From assembly GCF_003545875.1 (NCBI RefSeq), contig NZ_QHCS01000008.1, forward strand, positions 128,219 through 192,218: DNA of 64,000 bases, written 5' to 3'. This document shows, piece by piece, positions 19,316 through 28,056 of this stretch. The stretch is from Leptospira stimsonii (GTDB lineage: Bacteria > Spirochaetota > Leptospiria > Leptospirales > Leptospiraceae). Under the pieces are notes generated by a model, which saw only the letters and a list, made by a program, of their open reading frames with translations, had not been told where the DNA came from and did no database searches. Within the stretch, counting starts at the first letter, position 1; every line of letters begins with the position of its first letter. Position numbers and translations under genes: made by a program.

Positions 19316-20170
19316 TTAAGTCATGGCGACTAAGAAACATTCTCCGCTTCCTGGAATCAATCCGTCACTTCGGTTTAAAAAATAGCGTTCTCGAATCTCC
19401 TCGATTGAAACATATTGTGCCTTTCGAAAACCTGCATCCTTTGCTAATTCTAAAATTTCCGTAGGCGTGAAAAAACTGATAAACGGGGTCCCCGCCTCGC
19501 GTGTTTTTTGAATCGTAAATTCCAATGTCGGTTTATCTTGCGGTTCAAGAAGGTCGATGGGAAGCATATAAGTTGTAGCGAAACAAGATCCTGGCGACAA
19601 GTTTGCCATTTGTCGCAGAGTGGAAAGATTGGCTTCTCTGGTCAAATACATGGATACGCCAGTCGAGGCGACGATCGAGGGTTTGTTCGGATCAAATCCG
19701 GATTCTACGAGTTTGTCCCACCAAGATTGACCGCCTTCAAAATCAACGGGTACGAATTTTAGATAATCCGGAATCTTCTCGAATCCGAGTTCGTTAAGAC
19801 GTTGTTCTTTCCATTTCTGCGGACCGGGTTGATCTACTTCGAAGACGGTAAGACGTGAAGCGATTTCCGGGCGACGTTGTGCAAACGTATCAAGACCGGC
19901 TCCGAGGATCACATATTGAGCAGTTCCTAATTTTAACTGCTCTTCCACTAAGTCTTCCACGAACCTCGCACGCGCAACAATCGAAGAACGAATCCGTCTT
20001 GTACCTTCGGGATTCATATCCGGGCGATCGCGCCAATTCTGATCACCAACGAGTTTTAGGCCTAGTTCATCCTCTAATACGTGTGGATTCGAATCAACTT
20101 GAACATGAAGTGCACGCCATAAAGCGACTCGAACTGCAGTGTGCTCCGGAGCTATCTCGTTCCTTCCCAT
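19316..20170 (-). CDS. SAM-dependent methyltransferase, TIGR00027/LCM-like family
   Basis: 284-aa methyltransferase. Typical points are the early TAVRVALWRALHVQVD, RARFVEDLVEEQL, the SAM motif YVILGAGLDTFAQRRPE, the FEVDQPGPQKWKEQRL acidic loop, the KFVPVDFEGG motif and ASTGVSMYLTREA. These define the PPM1/LCM-like TIGR00027 family common in actinobacteria and found in leptospires. Substrate unknown. It is divergent from an ArsR gene 370 bp away. Confidence 0.88.
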   Translation of the reverse strand: MGRNEIAPEHTAVRVALWRALHVQVDSNPHVLEDELGLKLVGDQNWRDRPDMNPEGTRRIRSSIVARARFVEDLVEEQLKLGTAQYVILGAGLDTFAQRRPEIASRLTVFEVDQPGPQKWKEQRLNELGFEKIPDYLKFVPVDFEGGQSWWDKLVESGFDPNKPSIVASTGVSMYLTREANLSTLRQMANLSPGSCFATTYMLPIDLLEPQDKPTLEFTIQKTREAGTPFISFFTPTEILELAKDAGFRKAQYVSIEEIRERYFLNRSDGLIPGSGECFLVAMT

Positions 20171-20492
20171 AACGTCTTCCTTTGTTTTTTTAAAAGTGGT
20201 CTTAAGTTAATTCTGTTTTTTAATTTGAAAGTGCAAATCCTTTTTGATTGCCGCTATCGAAGTTTGACCCGAAGTTTTGAATCTTACTATTGATCCTGAA
20301 TTCTGTTCTCATGTAGGAGAGACTTTCTAAAAATAAAGGCCCTTTGAGATACAACTCTGAGCCCATTGAATCGAAGAAGCCGAAAATCGAACGGAAATCT
20401 CCTTCGATGAAAAAGAATCTGAATCTACGAATCGTGAATTTCCTCCCGTTTTCTTCCTTAATTCCCCAATGGAATGTTTTTCAAAGCGAGTT
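20171..20492. other. Divergent intergenic region, no gene
   Basis: About 320 bp before the regulatory region of the second ArsR operon. A degenerate GTAGGAGAGAC stretch near 20315 is the only repeat-like feature. Confidence 0.4.
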
Positions 20493-20530
20493 TATTTAAG
20501 TATTGACTTAATTAGGACATTACTTAAATA
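20493..20530 (+). promoter_or_regulatory. Operator palindrome over the second arsR promoter
   Basis: Perfect 10-bp inverted repeat TATTTAAGTA (20493-20502) / TACTTAAATA (20521-20530) with an 18-nt spacer. The spacer begins with the -35-like TTGACT (20503-20508), and the right arm covers the expected -10. The regulator ATG follows 7 bp later at 20538. Layout is ideal for autorepression by a dimeric ArsR protein. Confidence 0.7.
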
Positions 20531-20537
20531 TGAAAAT

Positions 20538-20867
20538 ATGAATGCTTTTGGAGCGCTGGCGGACGACACAAGAAGGGAAATTGTGAGATTGGTAGCGAAG
20601 AATGGAAATCTTAGTTCGACGGAGATAAGCCGAAGATTTAAGATGAGCGCCCCCGCGATTTCACAACATTTGAAGATCTTGAAAGAAGCTCAAGTTCTTC
20701 AAATGAGGAAGGACGCACAAAAGAGAATCTATAGCCTTAACGATTCAGGAATGAATGAAATGGAAGATTGGTTAAAGGAAATTAGAGATCTATGGAATCA
20801 ACGCTTGGATAAGCTGGAAAAGTATCTTTTAAAAATGAAGAAGGAGAGGTCCCGTGGAAAAAAATAA
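20538..20867 (+). CDS. ArsR-family transcriptional regulator (second copy)
   Basis: About 110 aa from ATG 20538. The open frame extends to 20469 but that region is the operator, so the later start is used. FGALADDTRREIVRLVAKNGNLSSTEISRRFKMSAPAISQHLKILKEAQVLQMRKDAQKRIYSLN is a complete ArsR winged helix, and the tail is basic. It overlaps the next SRPBCC gene by 14 bp. The pair is paralogous in design to the operon at 16.4-17.8 kb. Confidence 0.9.
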   Translation: MNAFGALADDTRREIVRLVAKNGNLSSTEISRRFKMSAPAISQHLKILKEAQVLQMRKDAQKRIYSLNDSGMNEMEDWLKEIRDLWNQRLDKLEKYLLKMKKERSRGKK

Positions 20868-21336
20868 AGCAGAAACAATCATAGAAGGCAACAAAGTCAT
20901 TTACAAGAGATACTTTGACGTGTCCATCGACTTGCTCTTCGAGGCTTGGTCGTCCCAGGAACATCTTTCCGAGTGGTGGGGTCCTGACGGTTTCACGTTA
21001 ACGACAAATAGTTTAGATTTTTCCAACGGTGGAATCTGGGACTTCGTCATGCATGGTCCGGATGGGCACGATTATAAAAACAAAATACAATTCACGGAAA
21101 TTAAGAAGCCGCACTCTATTTTTTATAAACATCTCGGCGACGGTGAAGGAACGAAGGACGTTGACTTCGAATCAAAGATCCTCTTTGAAGAAGCCGGAGA
21201 AGGATCCAACTTAACGATGGAACAAATCTTCCCAAGCAAAGAAGAGCTTGAAAGAGTGAACCAAAAGTACGGTGCGATTGAAGGAGGGAAGCAACACATG
21301 GAAAATCTCGCTAAGTATTTGAAGAAGATCGCTTAA
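20854..21336 (+). CDS. SRPBCC (AHSA1-type) domain protein
   Basis: 160 aa starting at GTG 20854 with GGAGAGG upstream. The YKRYFDVSIDLLFEAWSSQEHLSEWWGPDGFTLT start, GGIWDFVMHGPDGHDYKNKIQFTEIKKPHSIFYKH middle and GGKQHMENLAKYLKKI end are classic AHSA1/SRPBCC. It is translationally coupled to the ArsR gene and is therefore probably its regulatory target. Confidence 0.9.
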   Translation: MEKNKAETIIEGNKVIYKRYFDVSIDLLFEAWSSQEHLSEWWGPDGFTLTTNSLDFSNGGIWDFVMHGPDGHDYKNKIQFTEIKKPHSIFYKHLGDGEGTKDVDFESKILFEEAGEGSNLTMEQIFPSKEELERVNQKYGAIEGGKQHMENLAKYLKKIA

Positions 21337-21502
21337 ATACGAGTAATTTGGAGTTAGGAAGACCTTTCGAATTCCTCCCCGAACAAAGGATCGACCAAAT
21401 CAAATTCCTAATCACATACTTACGATGTCTATGTTAGAGAAACCCTCTCTTCAGAGAAACGATCATTCTCCTCGCTTCGTTCCAGCTGATAACGGGAAAC
21501 AC

Positions 21503-21539
21503 GATATCTACCGGAACAAAATATTCTGGTAGATATCGG
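21503..21539. promoter_or_regulatory. Perfect 11-bp inverted repeat in intergenic region
   Basis: CGATATCTACC (21503-21513) and GGTAGATATCG (21529-21539) flank a 15-nt AT-rich loop. It sits in the 320-bp gap between the SRPBCC gene and a lipoprotein gene. It could be a terminator without a T-run or an operator; the rest of this gap shows no gene. Confidence 0.5.
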
Positions 21540-21659
21540 TCTAATAGAATATAAAAGAATAAATATTTAAATAATATTAATTGACTATATTCTAATATTC
21601 TATTTCTCTATACTTCATAAAACATGGGAATCTAGTTATTTCCCAGGAAGGAGAATAGA

Positions 21660-22070
21660 GTGAAAAAAATTACTTTTATTTTTGCCCTTTTGATTGCGAC
21701 CTACGCATTCAATTGCAAAGAAGAAGGGAAAACAACGATCGAGGACTCTAAGACAATTTTAGAGGGAATTTGGGTATTAGATAGCGGATGCCAACAAGAT
21801 CCGACTCCAAATCCGATTGCTTGGTTGGTTATAAGCAATAACAGGAACGTTATTGCTTGTTATAAAGCATCAGGAACCGTTACTAAAGGAATCATCATCA
21901 AAGGGCAACCAGAAGGAAATTACCGTTTCGATTGGCAACAAGGCCCTCCTTCAACAGCTCAGTATCCTGTCACGCAATGGAATCTTCTCGGAGTTACCAC
22001 TCAAGAAAATACAAGTTGCTATTCAAGAGTAAGAAATCCGGCCAACAATCCGCCGGCCTTTTGTAAATAA
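21660..22070 (+). CDS. Small putative lipoprotein, function unknown
   Basis: 136 aa. GTG start with AAGGAG 6 nt upstream. The N-terminus MKKITFIFALLIATYAFNCKEEGK is a signal peptide with a spirochaete-style lipobox ending in Cys (about residue 19). The mature part is Gly/Pro/Asn rich with four further Cys (SGCQQD, IACYK, SCYSR, FCK) that could form disulfides. I do not recognise a domain. A strong terminator follows. It is the last intact core gene before the cassette array. Confidence 0.75.
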   Translation: MKKITFIFALLIATYAFNCKEEGKTTIEDSKTILEGIWVLDSGCQQDPTPNPIAWLVISNNRNVIACYKASGTVTKGIIIKGQPEGNYRFDWQQGPPSTAQYPVTQWNLLGVTTQENTSCYSRVRNPANNPPAFCK

Positions 22071-22088
22071 TTCTTTTTGAATTCGAAG

Positions 22089-22137
22089 ATTCTATATCTG
22101 GAGAAAAATATTTCCTTCCTTCGGATATAGAATTTTT
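22089..22137 (+). terminator. Rho-independent terminator
   Basis: 12-bp stem ATTCTATATCTG / CGGATATAGAAT (one G-T pair) followed immediately by T5, 19 bp after the lipoprotein stop codon. Confidence 0.75.
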
Positions 22138-22367
22138 CATCCGGTGCTGAATAATCGCATCTTAGATATTCAAAGTAAAATGAATTTATTTATTATAAAA
22201 ATAATGATCAGCGAATTGCGCCTTTCGTTTCGGAGATAGCAAAAGTTGCTCCTCCTTGCCGACCCTAATTCGTAAATTCCAATGTCGGAAATGTGATATA
22301 TATTCGCTGGTTGAGAGCAATGAGTCGGCTATCTTCTGTTAAATGCCATTTAGTTTATTATCTGTAA
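22138..22367. other. Gene-free stretch at the core/array boundary
   Basis: No intact gene. A 19-nt piece (22270-22288) is identical to part of the methyltransferase gene at 19513-19531. The reverse-strand translation around it (PTLEFT...GGATFAIS) loosely resembles that protein, so a decayed paralogue fragment is possible but not demonstrated. Confidence 0.3.
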
Positions 22368-22634
22368 ATCCTTTCCCATCACTACACACTCGATACGAAT
22401 CTCGTCGAGAACGATATTCGTCCTTTTGTGATCGGAAGGAAAAATTGGCTCTTCTCCGGTTGTCCCAAAGGTGCAACGGCGAGCGCTGGATTCTATTCCT
22501 TAATTCAAAATGCAAAGGTCTCGGAAATCGATCCTTACGCTTTTTTAAGAGATCTTTTTAAATCTTGGGAAAGGGAGCCGAGAATTCTTTCGTGCAAGGA
22601 TCTGCCACAAAATGGAAGACACGTGGTTCGTTAG
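22368..22634 (+). pseudogene. IS66-family transposase (TnpC) C-terminal remnant
   Basis: In the frame of positions 22380-22382 the translation reads HHYTLDTNLVENDIRPFVIGRKNWLFSGCPKGATASAGFYSLIQNAK...DPYAFLRDLF. This is the characteristic C-terminus of IS66 TnpC, including the last acidic catalytic region (VENDIRP). Everything upstream (about 400 codons) is missing and a stop precedes it, so it is a fragment. It ends at 22634 just where the cassette array begins (GTTAGGC at 22630-22636), suggesting an insertion/deletion event trimmed the distal end of the array. Confidence 0.85.
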
Positions 22635-22751
22635 GCGGTTACGTTTAAAGCTATAGTTTGAATTTTTATGATATAGCATTCGATATTTATGTTCATTCTC
22701 TTTCCCTTCCCAAAATTCCTCGTTCCATACAGAGTGCATCATTCTATTTCT

Positions 22752-23042
22752 CTAATTTTTAATATCATCTAATTTACTACTTATAATAGATCGTATACCA
22801 ACAAATAATTTTTCATTCATATGTTCTAATTTCGATTTATGCTCAGTCGCTAAGGTAAGAAACACCTCCTGAAGTTGGCTTATCAACATTCTATGCATAA
22901 ATGTGCGAACCATATTATCTTCAATTGAATGAATTTTAGCTAATAATACGTAAATGCCCTCTTGCAGAATACTTTGTATTTTAGAGAAGGTTACGACGAA
23001 TCTCCCTAAGGACATCAAAAACTCAGATTTTATATTTTCCAT
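22752..23042 (-). CDS. Hypothetical protein (first visible cassette)
   Basis: 96 aa, helical, with no signal peptide: MENIKSEFLMSLGRFVVTFSKIQSILQEGIYVLLAKIHSIEDNMVRTFMHRMLISQLQEVF. The pattern hints at an N-terminal helical bundle and the protein may be truncated, because the cassette lacks an attC on its lower side and instead abuts the IS66 remnant. No family recognised. Confidence 0.5.
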   Translation of the reverse strand: MENIKSEFLMSLGRFVVTFSKIQSILQEGIYVLLAKIHSIEDNMVRTFMHRMLISQLQEVFLTLATEHKSKLEHMNEKLFVGIRSIISSKLDDIKN

Positions 23043-23088
23043 TATTAATATACGTTTTTGTTCTCAGAAATGTTCCTGCGCTTATTGC

Positions 23089-23262
23089 ACCTAACGAAAT
23101 AGGCTTCTTGAGGTTCGCGGTTCTGAAGCGCGCTGAAGAATTGGAACGAGGTTTGAGCGACCTTGGTCGCGTCTCGAAAGCCGAGTGACAAAGCGAATGT
23201 GCCGAAGGTCAAGCAAGAGTTGTGAAGCAATCTCGAAGCGCCGCGAGAAGCCGCGGTTAGAC
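23089..23262. repeat. attC-like site 1
   Basis: Core boxes ACCTAAC and GTTAGAC; GAAATAGGCTTCT-type left arm. Separates the 96-aa gene from the BrnTA cassette. Confidence 0.8.
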
Positions 23263-23278
23263 GACTTGTGGGGTTGGT

Positions 23279-23871
<593 letters not shown>

Positions 23872-23886
23872 AAATGTAAAATTGGG

Positions 23887-23921
<35 letters not shown>

Positions 23922-23952
23922 TTTCATTACAAAGATATTTACCCCGCATTTC

Positions 23953-24125
23953 GTCTAACTACGCAGGTTTCTCGACGTTCGCGGTTCTGAAGCGCGTGAA
24001 GAATTGGAATGAAGTTTGAGCGACCTTGGTCGCGTCTCGCAAACCGAGTGACAAAGCGAATGTGCCGAAGGCCAAGCGAGAGTTGCGGAGCAATCTCGAA
24101 GCGCCGCGAGATGCCGCAGTTAGAC
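23953..24125. repeat. attC-like site 2
   Basis: GTCTAAC / GTTAGAC boxes, TACGCAGGTTTCTCG left arm. Right arm has a GAGATGCC variant (normally GAGAAGCC). Between BrnTA and the vapB/broken vapC cassette. Confidence 0.85.
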
Positions 24126-24140
24126 GAAGTGGCGATTCGT

Positions 24141-24537
24141 TTACGATGCCGTCCAATCCTCTAATTTTAATTCTTTTATTCTCTTAAATTCTTTTGTATT
24201 ATTAGTTACAAAAATAAAATTATTTGAAATAGCTTGAGCGGCAAGAAGCATATCAATTGATCCAATGACATTTCGTCTTTTCTCTAATTCTATACTAATT
24301 ATTCCGTATGATTCTGCGTCTTTATCTGTGAAAGAAATAATGTTGAAAATTGATAAAAATTCAATTAACGAAATTTTATTTTTCTCTTTGAATTCACTTT
24401 TTTGAATTCCAAATTCAAGTTCAGCAACTGTTAAGGAAGAAACAAACCTTTATTCAATTTCTTTTTAATATTTTCTAAAAGAGCTGTATTCTTTTTTTAA
24501 TAAGGAAAATACAAATGTTGTTATCTAAAAGATACAT
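24141..24537 (-). pseudogene. Broken vapC (PIN-domain toxin), two frameshifts
   Basis: Reading the minus strand from ATG at 24537 gives MYLLDNNICIFLIKK, then the frame is lost in an A-run. A second frame gives NTALLENIKKKLNKG, then a third gives VSSLTVAELEFGIQKSEF and onward to RRNVIGSIDMLLAAQAISNNFIFVTNNTKEFKRIKELKLEDWTAS. Joined, this is a full-length VapC closely resembling the intact one at 26815-27216. Two frameshifts (about 24493 and 24446) should inactivate it. The second Asp of LLDTN is Asn here. The antitoxin gene upstream is intact. Confidence 0.8.
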
Positions 24538-24542
24538 TAAAG

Positions 24543-24767
24543 TTATTCTCTTTTATCGGATTTTGGTTGTTCTCGACTCGCCTCCATGAAATCATCTGAG
24601 AATCGATTAAGTCCGTCTAAAAATACATTCCAAGCCTTGTTCTTCGGGACTAATATTACCGCCTCCTCTACTTTTTGAATAAGAACGTCATCTCCTGAAA
24701 ATTGAAATTCTTTCGGTAATCTAACAGCTTGACTTCTTCCATTTGTAAATAATTTCGCCGTTTGCAT
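24543..24767 (-). CDS. vapB: VapB-like antitoxin (orphaned)
   Basis: 74 aa: TAKLFTNGRSQAVRLPKEFQFSGDDVLIQKVEEAVILVP is an AbrB/MazE-type swapped-hairpin DNA-binding domain of the VapB group, followed by a short acidic toxin-binding tail. The partner toxin directly downstream is frameshifted, so this antitoxin is probably an orphan that may still bind its operator (perfect palindrome at 24785-24806). Confidence 0.85.
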   Translation of the reverse strand: MQTAKLFTNGRSQAVRLPKEFQFSGDDVLIQKVEEAVILVPKNKAWNVFLDGLNRFSDDFMEASREQPKSDKRE

Positions 24768-24784
24768 TTATATACCTCGCAAAT

Positions 24785-24806
24785 AGTATATACCAAGATA
24801 TATACT
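24785..24806 (-). promoter_or_regulatory. vapB operator palindrome
   Basis: AGTATATA-CCAAGA-TATATACT, perfect 8-bp arms, 18 bp upstream of the vapB start. Confidence 0.6.
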
Positions 24807-24861
24807 TGTCAGGAGTTCTTTTAAGATTTGCTAAAAAATACAATCAATTTATCGCCATTTC

Positions 24862-25042
<181 letters not shown>

Positions 25043-25051
25043 GAAGTGCCC

Positions 25052-25393
25052 TTAAGTTAAGCCTGTGATTAACTTGAGGCCTGCTTCAACTTCGTTGATC
25101 TTACTTGATTTAAGCTTTCCCACCCGTTCAAGGAATCTCTCTTTATCTAAAGTCACAATTTGAGACACGTTCACTACTGAATCTTTTGATAAGTTAGATT
25201 CTTTCTTACTAATCAGAACATTGCCAGGAGCTTCAGACAAATTTAAGTTCGACGTAATCGCAATCGATACTACTGTACTAATATTACTTTCATTAAAAGA
25301 ATCATCTTGAATAATCAAAACAGGTCGTTTAAATACAGGTTCACTTCCGAATGGAATTCCTAAGTCTACCCACCAGATATCACCACGAATCAT
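25052..25393 (-). CDS. mazF: MazF/PemK-family toxin
   Basis: 113-aa mRNA interferase: RGDIWWVDLGIPFGSEPVFKRPVLIIQDDSFNESNISTVVSIAITSNL is the canonical MazF start with the conserved RPVLI strand, followed by NVSQIVTLDKERF. It overlaps the antitoxin gene by 14 nt. The stop codon lies 10 bp from attC 3 and inside the cassette-terminal inverted repeat. Confidence 0.92.
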   Translation of the reverse strand: MIRGDIWWVDLGIPFGSEPVFKRPVLIIQDDSFNESNISTVVSIAITSNLNLSEAPGNVLISKKESNLSKDSVVNVSQIVTLDKERFLERVGKLKSSKINEVEAGLKLITGLT

Positions 25394-25628
25394 TTTTTAA
25401 ACTCTTACGCAGTGAATCTACAGATAAATCTGGGATATTGCTTTTAAGCTCTTTGGATTTACTACTATAAACTTTATTTAACTTCTCAGTTACAGATTCT
25501 TTACTATGGGATTGAATAAATTCTTCTAATGCCTTTGCAAAAAGCTGACTTCGTGGTATTCCAAGTTTTTCGGCTGTTTTCTCAGCAGTCTTAAATAACT
25601 CATCAGGAATTGAAATTGCAGTTTTCAT
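25380..25628 (-). CDS. MazE-like ribbon-helix-helix antitoxin
   Basis: 82 aa: MKTAISIPDELFKTAEKTAEKLGIPRSQLFAKALEEFIQSH is an RHH DNA-binding domain, and the rest is an acidic, flexible toxin-neutralising tail. It precedes the MazF gene, the usual order. A TTGGTA-a-TACCAA palindrome sits just upstream. Confidence 0.88.
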   Translation of the reverse strand: MKTAISIPDELFKTAEKTAEKLGIPRSQLFAKALEEFIQSHSKESVTEKLNKVYSSKSKELKSNIPDLSVDSLRKSLKNDSW

Positions 25629-25643
25629 ATTAGTGGTATAACT

Positions 25644-25656
25644 TTGGTAATACCAA
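25644..25656 (-). promoter_or_regulatory. Palindromic operator upstream of RHH antitoxin
   Basis: TTGGTA-A-TACCAA, perfect palindrome about the central base, 15 bp upstream of the antitoxin start. Confidence 0.5.
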
Positions 25657-25758
25657 TGTCAACTTCAAAATATGTGATTTTTATCCTAAATTCTAAAAAT
25701 AGATTTTCCTTTTAATCATTACCGCTTTTCAAAATCAAATTAAGCTTAAGGGCATTTC

Positions 25759-25947
25759 GTCTAACAACGCAGGTTTCTCGACGTTTGCGTTCCCGGAGCG
25801 CTTGTGCGCGGAGGGATTTAAATTCAACTTGAGTGAGCCTTAGCGACCGTCTTGCAAGTTGAGTTTAAAAGCAAATGTGCCGAAGGCCAAGCAAGACTGA
25901 GCGGGAACCCGCGAATGTCGAAGCGCCGCGAGAAGCCGAAGTTAGTT
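25759..25947. repeat. attC-like site 4
   Basis: GTCTAAC box and an atypical GTTAGTT right box. The latter matches, as reverse complement, the AACTAAC box at the far end of the next cassette. The right half contains an ACTGAGCGGGAACC variant shared with site 22. Confidence 0.8.
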
Positions 25948-25961
25948 GCTGTAGCCCGTTA

Positions 25962-26303
25962 TCAAAATATTAATAGTTTAATATTATCTAAAACTTCTTT
26001 CAAAGAAGGTTTACTTATCGACTCTATATGCTCGACTTCTCGAATAGTCCAATCCAAATTCTTTATTTGATCGGAAAGAATTACGCCGTTTAGCTTTTTA
26101 GATTTAATAGCCACTTCGAAAGGATATCCTTTTACTTTACTTGTAATTGGACAAAATATGGCCAAACCAGTTTTTGAATTATATTCTTTCGGTGATAACA
26201 CAAGCGCTGGTCTACGACCCATTTGTTCGTGGCCAGCTTGCGGAGTAAAATTTAGCCACACAATATCTCCTTTTTCAGGAATATACTTACTACTCTTTAC
26301 CAA
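25962..26303 (-). CDS. mazF: MazF/PemK-family toxin
   Basis: 113 aa: PEKGDIVWLNFTPQAGHEQMGRRPALVLSPKEYNSKTGLAIFCPITSKVKGYPFEV carries the full MazF signature including the GHEQ/RRPALV active-site strands. A second half NGVILSDQIKNLDWTIREVEHI completes the fold. Its first codons overlap the antitoxin end by 7 nt; the annotated TTG start could be a few codons early. Confidence 0.92.
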   Translation of the reverse strand: MVKSSKYIPEKGDIVWLNFTPQAGHEQMGRRPALVLSPKEYNSKTGLAIFCPITSKVKGYPFEVAIKSKKLNGVILSDQIKNLDWTIREVEHIESISKPSLKEVLDNIKLLIF

Positions 26304-26533
26304 GCTTCATTACCTACTGAGCTACCTGTTGATATCTCAGAATGAAGATTTTGTTTAGTAATTTTTGAAAGCTTTTCTTCAAGAGATGCCTTTCGCATCG
26401 GATAAATAACTATTTTATCGCCTTCATATTGCAATTCAACGTGACTACCGTCATTTATTTCTAATTCAGTCGCCATTGCTTTTGGAATTCTAATTCCTAA
26501 GCTATTACCCCATTTTTGAACAATTGATTCCAT
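26297..26533 (-). CDS. mazE: MazE antitoxin (AbrB-type)
   Basis: 78 aa: VQKWGNSLGIRIPKAMATELEINDGSHVELQYEGDKIVIYP is the typical MazE swapped-hairpin domain. The acidic/polar C-terminal tail would occupy the MazF groove. A TATATAC-ATT-GTATATA palindrome begins at the first base of the gene. Confidence 0.92.
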   Translation of the reverse strand: MESIVQKWGNSLGIRIPKAMATELEINDGSHVELQYEGDKIVIYPMRKASLEEKLSKITKQNLHSEISTGSSVGNEAW

Positions 26534-26549
26534 ATATACATTGTATATA
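26533..26549 (-). promoter_or_regulatory. mazE operator abutting the start codon
   Basis: TATATAC-ATT-GTATATA, perfect 7-bp arms, touching the ATG; predicts autorepression. Confidence 0.6.
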
Positions 26550-26616
26550 CTATTGAAATCTTGTCAGCATTTTTTTTAAATGCGTTTAATATGAAAATTA
26601 ATTTCCGGGCTATGGC

Positions 26617-26799
<183 letters not shown>

Positions 26800-26814
26800 G
26801 CTGGTCAGCATCTT

Positions 26815-27212
26815 TTATAGCCAATTTTCAATTTTAAGATCTTTAATCCGATTAAATTCTTTTTCATTGTTCGTTACAAGAGTAAGTTTATTTGATAGCG
26901 CCTGAGAAGCTATTAGCAGATCGAAAGGACCAATTGATTTTCCTACTTTTTCCAGTTCTACTCGAATTTTTGCAGCTTTATTCGTGTCTTCCCTAACAAA
27001 AGGAAGGATATTCAAGTAACTTAAAAACTCTTCTAAGACTTTTAAATTCCTTTCGAAATGTAAACTTTTCTGAACACCATACTTTAATTCAAATTCTGTA
27101 ATTGATGAAATAGAAATGTTCTCCAACTTAATCTTCTTAAATTTTTTGTAAACGGATTCTGGCTTTTGATTTATTATATAAATGCAAATATTAGTATCTA
27201 ACAAGTATTGAG

Positions 27213-27216
<4 letters not shown>
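26815..27216 (-). CDS. vapC: VapC toxin (PIN-domain ribonuclease)
   Basis: 133 aa, full PIN domain: YLLDTNICIYIINQKPE (first Asp), SSITEFELKYGVQKS (Glu), GPFDLLIASQALSNKLTLVTNNEKEFNRI (Asp, Asp/Asn). Predicted to cleave tRNA or rRNA. Overlaps vapB by 4 nt. The broken vapC at 24141-24537 is a close relative, giving a reference for its lesions. Confidence 0.93.
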
Positions 27217-27438
<222 letters not shown>

Positions 27439-27443
<5 letters not shown>

Positions 27444-27464
27444 ATATATTTAAGTATATATGAA
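27439..27464 (-). promoter_or_regulatory. vapB operator overlapping the start codon
   Basis: Perfect 10-bp inverted repeat TTCATATATA / TATATATGAA with a 6-nt spacer; the ATG at 27441-27443 is within the left arm. Confidence 0.65.
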
Positions 27465-27555
27465 TAAACAAGAGTCAATGATTTTTTTCAATAATTTGAT
27501 CGAAAATGATTTTGAAACTGATATATAGAGAAAACAGAAATCATTGCTGACTTGC

Positions 27556-27864
27556 GTCTAACGACCGAAGCTTGACGACGTCGCGTCCCCGAGCGCCTTT
27601 GCGCGAAAGGGTCGCGAACTTCTATTTCTGAAAATCTATTCTTTTACTATTTAGTCAAGTTCGCGAAGCGATGTGTCGAAGACCGAAGTGAGTTCCGAAC
27701 GGATTCCGTGAGTGGCGAACGGAGCGGCAAGCGTTAGTTAGCCGCTGTTCCCGCGAGCATCTTGAAGCGACTCCAATAAACCATTGCAACTGAATGAAAC
27801 AAGAAACGCTCACCCCTTCTCGCGCTAAGCAAAACCCTTCCGGAAAAAGCGCAGCGGATATGGC
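27556..27864 (-). mobile_element. 309-bp gene-less cassette, copy 1 (attC 27556-27743 plus body)
   Basis: attC of the GACCGAAGCTTGACGACG subtype (boxes GTCTAAC / GTTAGCC) plus a 121-bp body that starts GCTGTTCCCGCGAGCATC and ends AGCGCAGCGG..TATGGC. The body has no credible start or ribosome site. Ends of the body are complementary (GCCGCtgTTCCCGC). Copy 1 has GGATATGGC where others have GGGAATGGC. Confidence 0.8.
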
Positions 27865-28049
27865 GGCTAACGACCGAAGCTTGACGACGTTCGCGTTCCC
27901 GAAGCGCTTGTGCGCGAAGGGATTGACGGAGGATTGAGGCGCCTTAGCGCCGACTCACAAGCCGAACGTCAAAGCGAATGTGGCGAAGCCCGGAGTGAGT
28001 CCGAGAGGGAACTGCGAGTGGCGAACGGAGCAGGAAGTCGAAGTTATGA
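27865..28049. repeat. attC-like site 7
   Basis: GGCTAAC box, GACCGAAGCTTGACGACG arm, atypical right box GTTATGA; the right half carries the CCGGAGTGAGTCCGAGAGGG variant. Between the gene-less cassette and the HsdR_N-like cassette. Confidence 0.75.
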
Positions 28050-28056
28050 GGCGGTT

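Noticed and set aside
22270..22288. 19-nt identity with 19513-19531 and a faint TIGR00027-methyltransferase-like translation
   Set aside because: Too short to prove a pseudogene; mentioned only as a possible fragment.
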